A program made the position numbers and the translations under genes. DNA of 64,000 nt from Castanea sativa. Taxonomy: Eukaryota > Streptophyta > Magnoliopsida > Fagales > Fagaceae. Below are positions 20,858-32,000 of this stretch, piece after piece. Under the pieces are notes generated by a model, which had not been told where the DNA came from, did no database searches, and saw only the letters and a program-made list of their open reading frames with translations. Within the stretch, counting starts at the first letter, position 1; each line of letters opens with the position of its first letter. Location: NCBI RefSeq assembly GCF_040712315.1, contig NC_134015.1, positions 53,111,464 to 53,175,463 on the forward strand, read 5' to 3'.

Positions 20858-21843
20858 GCTATTTGGCTCCACCCAAAGGTACTTTATCTATTTTATTTTC
20901 TCACTTTACAAAACACCCAATATCAGTAGTTTTATTTTAGCTTTCAACACAATAAAATTACATAAACAACATGATAAAATAATATATCTACTACAATAAA
21001 AAATTCATTCATTTATTATTTTTTTCTCTATACTTCACTATCTTCAAGCACTCACGACACCACCACCACCACTACCACTACTAGTGTGAAACTTCTATGG
21101 GAAGAAGAACCAAAAACTCAGCAACCCCACCCCAAATCAGCCATAACATAACACAAACCCAACAACCCCAAATCAGCCAAACACAAACCCAGCAACCTTA
21201 AACCCAGACACCTCCATCAGCACAACCAACCCAATCACTGCCACCCACCACCCACTGCCGCAACCACAACAAGCCCACCACAACTCAAATTTTTTTTTAA
21301 AAAATTATCACCACCTCAAACCCACCTCAACAACCCACCCACATCAACAATGGTCATCCACAACACCCATCACAGGTCACAACATACACATCACTAGCCA
21401 TAACCCATAACCCACAACCGGCCACAAACCACACGCCGATCTGACCCACGAAACCCAGTAAACCGATTTGACCCATAAAACCCCAATAAACCGATTTGAA
21501 CCCACAACCCACATACCAACATGTCAATTTGGGAAAAAAAATGAAAAGAAAGAAAAGAAATTAAAGGGAGAAGAGTACAAGCAAGGTCGGCGGCGAGTGG
21601 AGGAAGAGATAGTCAGAGTTGGGCAATTGACGGCTAGGTAGGCGAGGTTGAGGAAGAGAGAAATCTGAGGAAAAAAAATTTTAGGTTGAGGAAAAGAGTA
21701 CTGAGCTTTGCAATGGGAATAAAAGAGAAAAGGAAAGAAAGTGATTTAAATAATCTTTATCATTGTGAACGCACTTTTTTTTTTTTTAACTTTTGAGCTA
21801 CAATGCATAGCCAAAGATGGTTGTGCACTGTAGCTGAGAAGCT

Positions 21844-21845
<2 letters not shown>

Positions 21846-21894
<49 letters not shown>
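21846..21894. repeat. (AT)n microsatellite
   Basis: About 48 bp of alternating A and T near the right end of the MITE. Confidence 0.95.
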
Positions 21895-21897
<3 letters not shown>

Positions 21898-23440
21898 ACT
21901 CCACTAATGTACTCCCATTTTTGTAGTTGATGGTGCTAAAAATAGCAATTTAGCTTTTTGGCAGCACCAATACTAATGCATGTAGGCAGGTTAACACAAA
22001 CAAATTCACAATTTTTAGCACAATTCTCCTATGTCTCAGAGAGTGATTAACTGTCTATCGCTTTTAGATGAACCTATTACATTTTTTTACTACTCACAAC
22101 CTGTCATGAGGAAAAGTTGTTGCAAAAATTGTGGCAAAAGTTGTGTATTTGTTCGCAGAACCAGATCTTTTGTATATTACATGATTTGTTGTTTTCAAAA
22201 TTAGACCAAAATAGCCAAGTCTTTTGGCTGAATATTGTAGAAAACAAAGTTTATTTGTGATATGGGTACTATTTAAACTTATTTGGGAAAATAAGGAGAA
22301 AGCGAATTTCGACAACACCATTAATGAAATTCTGAGAAAAAGTAGGAGAGAGGAAAGATAAATAATGTGACAGAAGTGGGAGAGAGAAAAAGGAATTTCA
22401 GCAATGGTATTGCCAAAATATGTGCCCAAAAAGCCCAGCTGACCTACCTGAAATTAGAGACTGACTTGACTGAAATTTAAGTAAAAAAAAAAAAGCTGAA
22501 TTGTGGCAATTGAATTGCCAAAATTTGAGGATTAAAAAAAGAAAAAGAAAAAAGAAAACTTAACTATGGCAAGAGTAATGTTACGATCACAAACTATTTT
22601 ACTATATTTTTACAAATTGTTGTTTAGGCCAATTTTTTACTGCTTCTCATTAGGGCTCACCAATAACATCACTTTTTTATTTACCAATAATCACTCACCA
22701 CATCAATGGTTTGTGAAAGTTTTTATAAAAAAGTTTGTATTTCTAGCATTTTACCAAAAGTGGAGGATTAAAAAAAACTCAATTGTGGCAATTGAATTGC
22801 CGAAACTAAAGGAGTAAAAAAAAAAACTAGATTGTGGCAAGATTAATGCTACAGCCACACTTTTGGAGGACTTAAAAAAAATTGTGGCAAGTGTGGTTGT
22901 AGCAAGCATTACTCTTGCCACAACTTTTTTTTTTTGTAATCATGCACTTTAGGCAAAATGCTAGAGATACAATTTTTTTTATAAAAGTTTTCATAAATTG
23001 CTGATATGATGAGTGACTATTGATAAATAAATAAAAAATAATGTTATTGGTAGGCCCTGATGAGAACCAGTAAAAAGTTGGCCATAACAACAATTTCTAA
23101 AACTATTATAAAATAGTTTGTGGCTATAGCATTACTCTTGCCACAATTCAATTTTTTCTTCTTAATCCTCCAATTTCGGCAATTCGATTGACACAATTTA
23201 GTTTTTTTTTTTTAAATTTCGGTTAGGTCAGTCTCCAATTTTGGGTAGGTCAACACAGTCTTTTTGGGCACATAGTTTGGTAATACCATTGCCAAAATTC
23301 CTTTTTCTCTTTCCCACTTTTGTCACATCATTTCTCTCTCCTTTCTCTTACTTTTTCTCAAAATTTCGGCAATGGTGTAGCAAAATTCGCTTTTCTCCTC
23401 ATTTTCCCAAATAATTTTGAACGGTACCCATATCACAAAC

Positions 23441-24734
23441 TGTTAAGACATATGTGAATTATGTTAGGAACATATGTCAATTTAGAATTGGCTAATCTTT
23501 TGACAAAACGTACTTTACTTTTAATTGGGTAGATTTAGGATGTGTTTAATACTTCAAGGAACAAGGTTTCAAGTCCAAGTGTTAAAGCCATGCAAATCTG
23601 TCCAAAAAACAAGTGAAGAAGTGTTAGATTTTAAAGCTCGACAACTAGCTCAACAGATAGTATCTATCGAGGATTAAAAGGAAGTTTTAGCCTAATGCTC
23701 GACAGCTGCTCGATAGATAAGGTACCTATCGAGATTTATGAAAATTAGTTTCTCAGATCTGATTTCACTCCATTCCGTGTGTACATGTTTAGGCTTTCTT
23801 TTCTCACAACCCTAAAGATATATAATGATTATTTTAAGGGCTGTCAAAGGTGGCACAGTTGCACAAATTTAGGGCAAAAGTTTTGTTCATGCAAATTGTG
23901 ACCGGAAATAGATTTTGCTCTAGTTCATCTTTCTCTTAAAAAAACTACTGCGTTTGTACGCTGTTGGGTTTTGTGACCAAGCAGCTTCGTGATTCGTGAT
24001 CTTCATCGTGTTGATGAACTGGAGAACTTTGCAGCCAACATCCTTCTCAAGTTGGTGATTAAGTCACGTACTGGAATCTGCGCATATATTGGTTAGTTAC
24101 GTACTGAGAGCCATGCATTAAAAGAAGAGATTGTTACTACAGAGTAAGTCCAATTGTGTATTGGGGTAAGGGTTCAACTATAGGTTAGTATAAGGTACTA
24201 TGATTCTTTTACTTATAACCGCTTGTTGTGATAATAGTGGATTCTCGGGAGTGGTGACCTTAAAATTACCCAGCGGGGTTTTTGCCTTAGAGGTTTTTCC
24301 CATTTGTAAACAAATCACCGTGTCAACTTTATTTTCCGCTGCATATTAACTTAGTTGGTTAGTCACGTACTGGGAGCCGTGTATTAAAATGAGAGATTGT
24401 CATTACAGAACAAGTCCAATTGTGTGTTGGGGTAAGGGTTTAACTATAGGTTGGTATAAGGTACTGAGATTCCTTTACTTGTAACCGTTTGTTGTGATAA
24501 TAGAGGATTCTCGGGAGTGATGACCTTAAAATCACCCGGTGGGGTTTTTGCCATAGAGGTTTTCCCCATTCGTAAACAAATCACCATGTCAACTTTATCT
24601 TCCGCTGCATATTAACTTAGTTGGTGATTTGTTTGTGCTACCACGTGTTTTGCATGTTAATTGGATTAATTAATAAACTTGGCTAATTGATCAATTAATT
24701 TATCACAAGGGGTCAATACATTCTTAACCTATCA
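23441..24734 (+). mobile_element. Solo LTR inserted in the right arm of foldback 1
   Basis: Starts TGTTAAGACATATG after ATATCACAAAC and ends near ACCTATCA. The foldback arm resumes after it, which fixes the boundaries to within a few bases. The target duplication is weak (CAAAC versus AAAAT). Features such as GGGGTTTTTGCC and TTTTCCGCTGCATATTAA are of Ty1/copia LTR type from memory. An internal 266-bp tandem duplication lies at 24089-24620. Confidence 0.75.
24089..24620. repeat. 266-bp tandem duplication within the solo LTR
   Basis: The block TTGGTTAGTTACGTACTG at 24089 recurs as TTGGTTAGTCACGTACTG at 24355, and similarity continues through the whole unit (GGATTCTCGGGAGTG in both). The copies differ by a few percent. 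Confidence 0.9.
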
Positions 24735-26010
24735 AAAATAAACTTAATTTTCTACAATATTTGGCCAAAATAGTGCATTATTACTTTGGAATGTGAGTCT
24801 TTTGGTTGAAAATTATATAAAATGATGTTTATTTGTGATATGGACACTGTTCAAACTTATTTAAAAAATGAGGAGAGATGCGAATTTCGGTAATGCCATT
24901 TTGCTGAAATTCTGAGTAAAAGTAAGAGAAAGGAGACAAACATGATATGACAGAGAGAGAGAAAAAAAAAGTTTTGTGGCAATACAAAATTAGGAGAGAG
25001 AAAAAATTTGCATTTGTGGCAATTCATTTGTTGAAATATAAAAGGAATATTGAAAAAGGACCTTGGAAATTTGGCAATATGGTTGCCGAAATTTAGAAAA
25101 TTTGGAGGGAGGAGATAAAATTTGGTAAAAATTGGTTGTGATTATTTTTGGCATGAATAGAACATCTCACCTAAGAAGGTTAAGTCAAGTATCAACCACT
25201 TGGCTATGCCAAGCTTTATTGTTAATAATGAAATTGTTAATAATGAAAGCTAAGATATTTATTTTCAAATGTCGATAGTAGCTACAATTTCTTCCCTAAG
25301 ATTTGTAGCTTTAAAAAAAATTGGACATGGCTACATATATCAATAAAGTAAATAATTTTTTTTGTAATTAATATCTTTATAGCTCTATTGTAAATTTTTT
25401 TTGTAATTAATATCTTTATAGTTCTATTGTAAATTTTATTGTAATTAGTCTTCTCTCAAAATGGAAGATACATTTTTCTATAAATTTGAAATTATGTGTT
25501 TGTTTAGTAATTATGTCAAGTACTTGAAGTATTAATTATATAATCTCCTTTTTTCTAACTGGTGTAATATTTTTGGAAATTACTAAAATTTTAGTGGATA
25601 TTTTTTAAATTAAGGTTATTAATGTTTACAAACTTCTTATATTTTTTGTATTTGGTTAATATTAAATATGGATTTAACCTCTCAACTTTGAACATATTTG
25701 TTTTTTGTCATAATTATCCTCTAAAAAATATAAAAAATTTTGTTAAAATATTTAATTAATCTAAGAATAAATAATTTTAGCTTCCAATACTAACAATAAA
25801 GTGTGATGTATTGTACAGTCATATCCAATTTTTTAAAGTTACAAATTATATAAAAGAAATTGTAGCTACTATCAACATTTGGAATAAATATTATTAGCCA
25901 AGTTGTTATCAAATTTTCTCTCCTCCCCCCACTAATTCTCTCTCCTAGTGGGGCCAAAATTTTCTAAATTTTGGCAACATGATTGCGGAAATTCCAAGTT
26001 TCTCTTTTTA

Positions 26011-27857
26011 GAGCATTCACAATGGGAATTGTAAATGCCATATGTTAGCAATATTTAGCATCAAGACTCAAAAGTCGTCAATAGTTAGCCTGCTAAACTT
26101 GTAAAATTGTAAATTTTTTTGGCATTGTGCTACAGTACCATTGTAAATGCATGATGGTACGGTAGCACAATGCCAAAAGATTATATTAATATTTCATTCC
26201 TAAATATCAGGCTTTTCTCTCTCATTCATTCACACGGTCTCTCATCTCTCTCTGTCTTTCTCTATCTCTCACTCACTTTCCTCTCTTTCTCTCTCTTCTC
26301 TATCATCTCTCTGTTTCTCCCTCATACCACTACCATAGTCTAGACTCCAGATTCACTCGACAATCAACGGAGCTCCACCGTGATCATTAACCTAGTCTCA
26401 AAGCCATATCAAAACTCCAGTCCTCAAATCCACCATATCATTGCTAAAGTGGTGTTGTTCTAAACAGTCGCTAATACCCACAATAATTGCAGAGAATACC
26501 ACCGTCTTTTCCACATAGAACCCAAATTTGTTCTCCAATTCCACCGGTGGAGATTGGCGTGGTGGCGCGGTTGAGTTGGAAATCGGCATGGTGGGTTTCT
26601 AGATTGGCGAGATCGGTGGTGGTGGGTTTCTTGGTTCGGCGTTGTGGTTGTTGTCAACGAGATCAGCGGTAGTCGCTGTTTCTTGTGGTTGTTGTTGGTG
26701 GTTTTTGGTGGTTTCATTGTAAAATTGTAATTTTTTTGGCATTGTGCTATAGTACCATCGTAAATGTATGATGGTACTGTAGCACAATGCCAAAAGATTA
26801 TATTAATATTTTATTCCTAAATATTAGGCTTTTCTCTCTCATTCACACAGTCTCTCATCTCTCTCTGTCTTTCTCTGTCTCTCATTCACTTTCCTCTCTT
26901 TCTTCCTCTTCTCTATCATCTCTCCGTTTCTCCCTCACACCACTGCCATAGTCCAGACTCTAGATTCACTCTACAATCAACGGAGCTCCATCGTGATTAT
27001 CAACCTAGTCTCAAACCCATATCAAAACTCCAATCCACAAATCCACCATACCGTTGCTAAAGTGGTGCCGTTCTCAACAGTCGCTAATACCCACAAGAAT
27101 TGCAGAGAATAGCCACCATCTTTGCCACATAGAACCCAGATTTGTTCTCCAATTCCACCAGTGGAGATCGGCGTGGTGGCGCGGTTGAGTTGGAGATCGG
27201 CGTGGTGGGTTTCTAGATTGGTGAGATCGGCGGAGGTGGGTTTCTTGGTTCGGCGTTGTGGTTGTTGTCAACGAGATAAGCGGTAGTGGCTGTTTCTTAT
27301 GGCTGTTGTTGGTGGTTTTTGGTGGTTTCTTTGTGTTTTTTTTTTTTCCTCTTGGTGGTTCTTGTAGTGGCTATTTCTTGTGGTTGTTGGTTGTGATTTT
27401 TGGCGGTTTCTTTGTGTTTTTTTTTTTCTCTTAGTGGTTTTTGTGGTGGCTGTTGTTGGTGGTGGGTTTGGTGATTTTTTTAATGGGTTTTGGTGCTTGG
27501 CATGGCGGTGGTGTGGTGGTGGTTGCTAGCTAGTGGTGTGGCGGGTTTGCTGGGATGTGAGTGACAATGGTTGTTAGTTTTTTTTTTCTTGGTGGTGGCT
27601 GGATTTTTAAAATATGTTTTACGGTGGTGGTGATCTTTTAGACCCAGAAAAATGAAGAGGAAGAAAGACTGAGGGAAAAGACAGAGAGAGGAGAGGAAGA
27701 GAGAGAAAGAGGTTGCGAAATTAATATTTTAATGAATAGATGATGTAAATAAGAAATGGAATATTAGGTGTATTGTAAAATGGTATGATATAATTGATAA
27801 AGTAGCTTTTTGGGATAGTGAAATAGGATAGAATGGTATTTTCCATTGTGAATGCTC
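26011..27857. mobile_element. TTA-type (PIF/Harbinger-like) non-autonomous element inside foldback 2
   Basis: Terminal repeats are GAGCATTCACAATGGGAA at 26011 and inverted GAGCATTCACAATGGAA ending at 27857. TTA flanks both sides (26008-26010 and 27858-27860). The foldback arm reads continuously across the junction when the element is skipped. The interior has T/C-rich tracts, a GC-richer segment with chance ORFs, a GGTGGTT-rich stretch and an internal tandem duplication. No transposase is seen. Same terminal family as the remnant ending at 14584. Confidence 0.88.
26101..27335. repeat. 618-bp tandem duplication within the TTA element
   Basis: GTAAAATTGTAA starts at 26101 and again at 26719, and the two following units align throughout (TTGGCATTGTGCTA..., CGGAGCTCCA, GTGGAGAT(T/C)GGCGTGGTGG). 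Each unit begins with a hairpin of 23-base arms (TTGGCATTGTGCTACAGTAC and its inverse) around a short loop. Open frames on the minus strand are duplicated with the unit and are not recognised. Confidence 0.9.
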
Positions 27858-28076
27858 TTACATATTTTGGTAACTGAATGGCCACAATTGCAAATTTTTT
27901 CTCTTTCCTAATTTCGGCAATGTTATTGCCACAATTCATGTTTTTTCTTTGTCACATCATGTCTCTCTCCTCTCTCTTACTTTTTCTCAGAATTTCTTCA
28001 ATGACATTATCAAAATTTGCATCTCTCAAATAAACATCATTTTATACAATATTCAGCCAAAACACTCATGGAATAT

Positions 28077-28638
28077 AGCTTTTTCTTTTTCTTTTTTTTT
28101 TGGGTAGAAAATATAGTTTTTTTTTAAAATTTTTCATTTTGAAATTACACAAATACGACAAGAGAAAAAACTATATCCCAAAGTATGCTTCATGAACATT
28201 GGACATCATAGGAAATGAACCAAGAGTTTTTATTTTTTTAGCAGAAGAAATAGAATCACATCTTTCATGTTTCATAACCAAATTGCAAAAAAAAAAAAAC
28301 TCAAGTATGGATACCTAAAATGGGACAAAACTTTAGTACATCTGTTGTTCCTTAGGAACCCCTCCTAAGAAAAAGAAAAGTATGGATACTTGAAATGGGA
28401 CAAAACTTAAGTACAGCTGCTATTCCTTAGGAACTCCTCTTAAGATTCTGTTATGTGGCTACTTAACTAAAAATTACACTTCATTTTCATGAGAAAAAAT
28501 CTACATGGCAGAATCTTAGAAGAAAAACCTAAAAAACAGCACCTAAATATTGTGCCTATGTCTTACTCCAAAATATCATACAATAACATCTAGTATATAA
28601 GATCTATATTATTTGTAAACATTATTATAAAACCATCA
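28077..28638. other. No gene seen; short direct repeat
   Basis: AT-rich spacer between foldback 2 and the P450 pseudogene. TATGGATAC(C/T)T(A/G)AAATGGGACAAAACTT occurs twice (28307 and 28381 regions), each followed by CCTTAGGAAC, so there is a local duplication of about 74 bp. Confidence 0.5.
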
Positions 28639-29502
28639 TTAAACCCTTCTCTTAGTCATAGCTCTAAGGGGATTCTTCATCACCACAGTGAACTCCAACT
28701 TCCTAGCAAAATCCAATTCATTACCAGGCGGGTAAGCACTCCACTAAAATTCTTGCTAGCATAAGATGAACATGCACAGTAGCCATGGTCAAACCAGGAC
28801 ATATTCTCCTTCCAACCCCAAATGGCATCATCTTCACCTCGATTACTCCAGTTATATCCGCGTCCTCCTTCCCCGAAACAAATCGTTCCGGCTTGAACTT
28901 TGATGGGTTCGTCCACAATTTTGGGTCCTCACTGATACCAGGCAAGTAAATCTCAACGTTTACATCAGTTGGTATATCATACCCTGCCAGTGTTGTTGGC
29001 TCTATCACTGCATGTGTTAGTGAAAAATAGGTAGGTGGGTGCTTTCGTATCAATTATTTTACCACTACATGTAAATATGGCATGCTCTCCACATCTTTCT
29101 CGTCTATTAGAGATAAATTAGACATATTAGCCCATTGTAATAGGCCTAAGCCTAGTCCTACTTGTACTAGTAGTTTAGGGTTTAGTCGCTTATATATACT
29201 CATGTTAGGGTTCAATGTAACACAGGTTATTATACTACACTCTCACATAATAAAGATGTAGCCCTTAAGGGATTCCTCTGTGGATGTAGGCCGACAAGAC
29301 TGAACAATGTAGCTCTCGTGTTCTCGGTATTCCTATTCTATGCTTCCCCTTCCGCATCCACTCTAGCATAGACAACATGGTATAACACATCGCGTTGCTA
29401 ATAATGTATTTTAACATGGTATTAGAGCCAAACCTTGTTCTTGGCATCAAACAAACATCTCTAGCAAGCAAAGAAGATTATTATGTGCATGCCACCATCA
29501 GA

Positions 29503-29855
29503 AGTCACACATGCTTGTCTGTTGGATCTAGACTCCACGGCATCTCGCAGCCGCCATGGCTCACTGTTATGTCAAGATCCTCAAATCCAAGCAATCCATG
29601 TCTCTCCCTATCAGATTTGTGCACATTAAGCATTCGCCTAATGAACCCAACAAGACAGACATGCTCCATAGCATAGCAAAAGTCACACATGCTTGTCTGC
29701 CTCTAAACTCCACGGCATCTCGTAGCTGCTATGGCTCACTGCTATGTCCAGATCCTCAAATCTAAGCAATCTGTGTCTCTCCCTATCAGATCTGTGCACA
29801 TCAAGCCTTCGCCTAATGAAACCAATAAGACAAACGTGCTCCACAGCATATCGCG
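29503..29855. repeat. 178-bp tandem duplication in the LTR element interior
   Basis: AGTCACACATGCTTGTCTG at 29503 recurs at 29681 and the following sequence aligns (CTCCACGGCATCTCG, CTCTCCCTATCAGAT). Overlapping ORFs on both strands are repeats of the same text with no recognised product. Confidence 0.88.
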
Positions 29856-30119
29856 ACCAAAACCTAGGAACCCAGCCTCCAACAGTCGTCGCACACGCCA
29901 CCATGTGTGGACAATGGCTCCTGGAACTCTCATAAGTGCCGCCGAAGGTTCTCGACTCCCAACTTGGATCTCGGCCACAAGCGTCGCCATAACGACCTTG
30001 TCGTCCCCTAATCTACTTAGCTCGAGAATCTGGTCCTCATACAACATTACACGCGCTGCTTAGGTTTCTATCTCACCACCACGCACCAGTACACGCCTGC
30101 CACGCGGCGAAGAACTCTT

Positions 30120-30350
30120 GCTGATGTCATCTAACGTCACAGGATGACGTCATCACTCCATGTCATCATGTCACGTCATCAGCCACGCAAGCCCTAGTCC
30201 ACGTCAGCAACATGTCATAGGATGACGTCAGTGGCTCTGATGCCCAATCCGTGACCCGACCTAGACCATGTATCCGTTGACTTTGACCCTAGACCAATTG
30301 ACTTTGACTTTTGTTTACTTTGACTTTTTGCGTTGACCTTTGACCAAAAG
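30120..30350 (+). promoter_or_regulatory. Cluster of TGACGTCA-type and TTGAC motifs
   Basis: Within the LTR element interior, GGATGACGTCA occurs twice (about 30143 and 30219) with further ACGTCA/CACGTCA cores between them. From 30276 to 30346 TTGAC(T/C) occurs six times in about 70 bp. These are the core motifs of bZIP/TGA and WRKY binding sites. Function is inference; such low-complexity runs can arise by slippage. Confidence 0.35.
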
Positions 30351-32000
30351 TTAAAATTTTCGAAAGGGCCTATTTTGCTCAGTTTTTCACGTAGATTCCA
30401 ATTTTGGACCCTGTTTCTTCATTTTAATCTCCAAAGTTGGTCAATTGGCACATTCTTCATTGTGGTTTCTTTAAAGGCATTCTTCAAGGCATGTCCAAGT
30501 GATCTTCTCATGCTTATCCAACCTCAAGCCTTCATCAAGCTTCTGTCTTGAGATTGAGGGAGGGTGTTAGAGATATATTAGAAATATTAGCCCAATGTAA
30601 TAGGTCCAAGCCCAATCCTACTTGTACTAGTAGTCTAGGGTTTAGTCGCCTATATATACTCATGTTAGGGTTCAATGTAACACAAGTTATTGCACTACAT
30701 TCTTACATAATAAAGATATAGCCCTTAAGGGATTCTTCTGTGGATGTAGGCCGACAAGGCTGAACCACGTAACCCTCTTGTTCTCGGTGTTCCTATTCTA
30801 TGCTTCCCCTTTCGTATCCACTCTAGCATATATGACATGGAATAATACATCGCGTTGCTAATAATGTATTTTAACATCATCCACTTTTCGATCACCAACT
30901 GAAACTTTAATCTCTTCGTGCAGCTTATCTTGAACATGTGGATTGGCTATGAGCTGTGCTATACCTTATTCGATTGTCGTACCTGTAGTGTCGGTTCCAC
31001 CATTGAGGAACTCGGAACAAAGCGTGACTAGTTCAAGATCTGTCGATGATGATTTATGATTCTCAATCTTGAGGTCAAAGAGGGTGTCAAGGTATGAAAA
31101 CGACGTTGCGTTTTATCAGATCTGGGGTTTTTGAGTGCCTTCCTACGCTTCTCGATGTGTGAGACTATGAAATCAATTTGCAGTTTTCAAACCTTTGAGG
31201 CACTCTTCCTTTGCTTTGAGAAGAAGGGGCTCAAAATTGGGAGATAATCATCGATTCTTGGGTTGAGTGTGATCAAAACACTTTTCATCACCTGATCAAA
31301 TTTTTTGTTCGTCTCTTCATCTATTTCAAACCCAAAACACATCGATAAGAGGATACAAAACACAGCAAAGTGAGCATTTTTCAAAACACAAACAACACCA
31401 TCATTGGACTTAGCCTCAGTTCGAAGCCTATTGATGAGTTTCTCCATAGCTGCATCCCTCACTTGGCGAAACTCCTTAAGCTTGCTCGAGCTAAGCATGT
31501 TTTGGACCATGTTGTGTCTCAATGAACACCAAGCAGGCCCATAAAGTGAGGTGTTGACAGTGAATTTTTTGCTGCTAAATACGTTCCTTGTTGGATTTTC
31601 TCAAGGTCGAGTAGCAAAAAGCTGACCCTTTTCAACTAATGCTTCGTGGACTAGTTTTGCATCGCTTAGAATGGTCATAGTTTTGGTCCCCATTCTTAAG
31701 CTAAAGATTGGATCATACTTTGATCGAAGCCCATCAACATACTCAAAGAATGGTTTCCCCGAATTTGCTACTTGGAAAAGGTTCCCAACAATAGGCCATC
31801 TGGGTGGACCTGGAGGAAGGTTGAGTTTCTTGGATTTGGTTTTATGTGAGGAAGAAAATTAAGGCTGAAAGAAAGAAAGCTAGGAATATGAAAAAGAGGT
31901 GGTATTACTAGGGAAGTGAAGAAGAGGAAAAGGATGAAGACAGAAGAGAAGCCATTCGGAGTTTAGGCTAGGAAGAGAAAAAGTGGCGAAGGGAATTAGG

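Larger units (their letters stand above)
20654..21980. mobile_element. Second MITE copy, adjacent and in the same orientation
   Basis: It begins GAGCATCCACATTGGTGGAG just three bases (TAA) after the previous element and ends near CACCAATACTAATGCA (about 21980). The core 20880-21010 aligns with the first copy. It is larger because it contains a TRIM-like LTR (20689-20857), a CCA/CAA-rich segment (21060-21530), a purine-rich stretch and an AT microsatellite. Confidence 0.65.
22200..24780. mobile_element. Foldback element 1: large inverted repeat with ~600-bp arms
   Basis: The left arm (about 22250-22855) and right arm (about 22875-23440) are reverse complements with scattered mismatches. Paired blocks include GTGATATGGGTAC (22258 region / 23420 region), GGCAATGGTATTGCC-type motifs, CTTGCCACAATTCAATTTT and CACCAATAACATCA. 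The spacer near 22865 is under 30 bp, so a transcript would fold into one long hairpin. The right arm is cut at 23440 by a solo LTR and resumes as AATAAACTTAATTTTCTAC at about 24740. No transposase frame is present. The superfamily is unknown to me. Confidence 0.8.
24783..28076. mobile_element. Foldback element 2, split by a 1.85-kb DNA element
   Basis: Related to foldback 1. The left arm runs from about 24783 (TTTTGGTTGAAAATTATATA, AAATGATGTTTATTTG) to about 25345. The right arm is inverted and runs from about 25760 to 26010 and from 27861 to 28076 (CAAATAAACATCATTTTATA). Inner arm blocks such as GATAGTAGCTACAATTTCTT (25270 region) pair with AAGAAATTGTAGCTACTATC (25855 region). Without the insertion it is about 1.44 kb. 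No coding sequence is seen between the arms. Confidence 0.8.
29105..30876 (+). mobile_element. Non-autonomous LTR retrotransposon inside the P450 pseudogene
   Basis: Two 312-bp LTRs (29105-29416 and 30565-30876) flank 1148 bp. The 3' copy starts TGTTAGAGATA and the 5' copy TATTAGAGATA (terminal TG mutated); both end TTTTAACA. TGGTATTAGAGCCA (29417) is a primer site of the initiator-tRNA-Met type, and ATTGAGGGAGGG (30553-30564) is the polypurine tract. The target repeats are TCGTC (29100-29104) and TCATC (30877-30881), 4 of 5 matching, and the P450 frame resumes across them. By eye the LTRs differ at about 30 sites (near 10 percent), mostly C/T and G/A. The interior has no gag-pol. The primer site suggests a copia affinity. 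Confidence 0.92.
28639..31955 (-). pseudogene. Cytochrome P450, CYP77A-like, disrupted by stops and an LTR element
   Basis: P450s of this family are ER-anchored mono-oxygenases; CYP77A members hydroxylate or epoxidise fatty acids used for cutin. The minus strand starts MASLLSSSF at 31955, followed by two stops and a frameshift, then the proline hinge LPPGPPRWPIVGN, KYDPIFSLRMG, LFATRP with a TGA, and the ORF at 31522-31187 (MVQNMLSSSKLKEFRQVRD to PRIDDYLPILSPFFSKQR). A frameshift lies near 31105; the I-helix EFLNGGTDTT follows, and a Trp codon is replaced by TAA near 30970. The LTR element 29105-30876 splits the gene. Beyond it the Glu of the ExxR motif is a TAA stop (29054-29056). The heme loop PFGVGRRICPG is intact, then a frameshift precedes the C-terminus ending KNPLRAMTKRRV (stop at 28639-28641). 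No intron is needed, as usual for CYP77A. Confidence 0.9.

Noticed and set aside
26398..27271. Minus ORFs rich in Thr, Pro and Arg in the TTA element
   Set aside because: Duplicated with the 618-bp unit and derived from GGTGGTT-type repeats; no domain recognised.
29395..30063. Several overlapping ORFs in the LTR element interior
   Set aside because: Readable on both strands over a tandem duplication, with no gag or pol motif.
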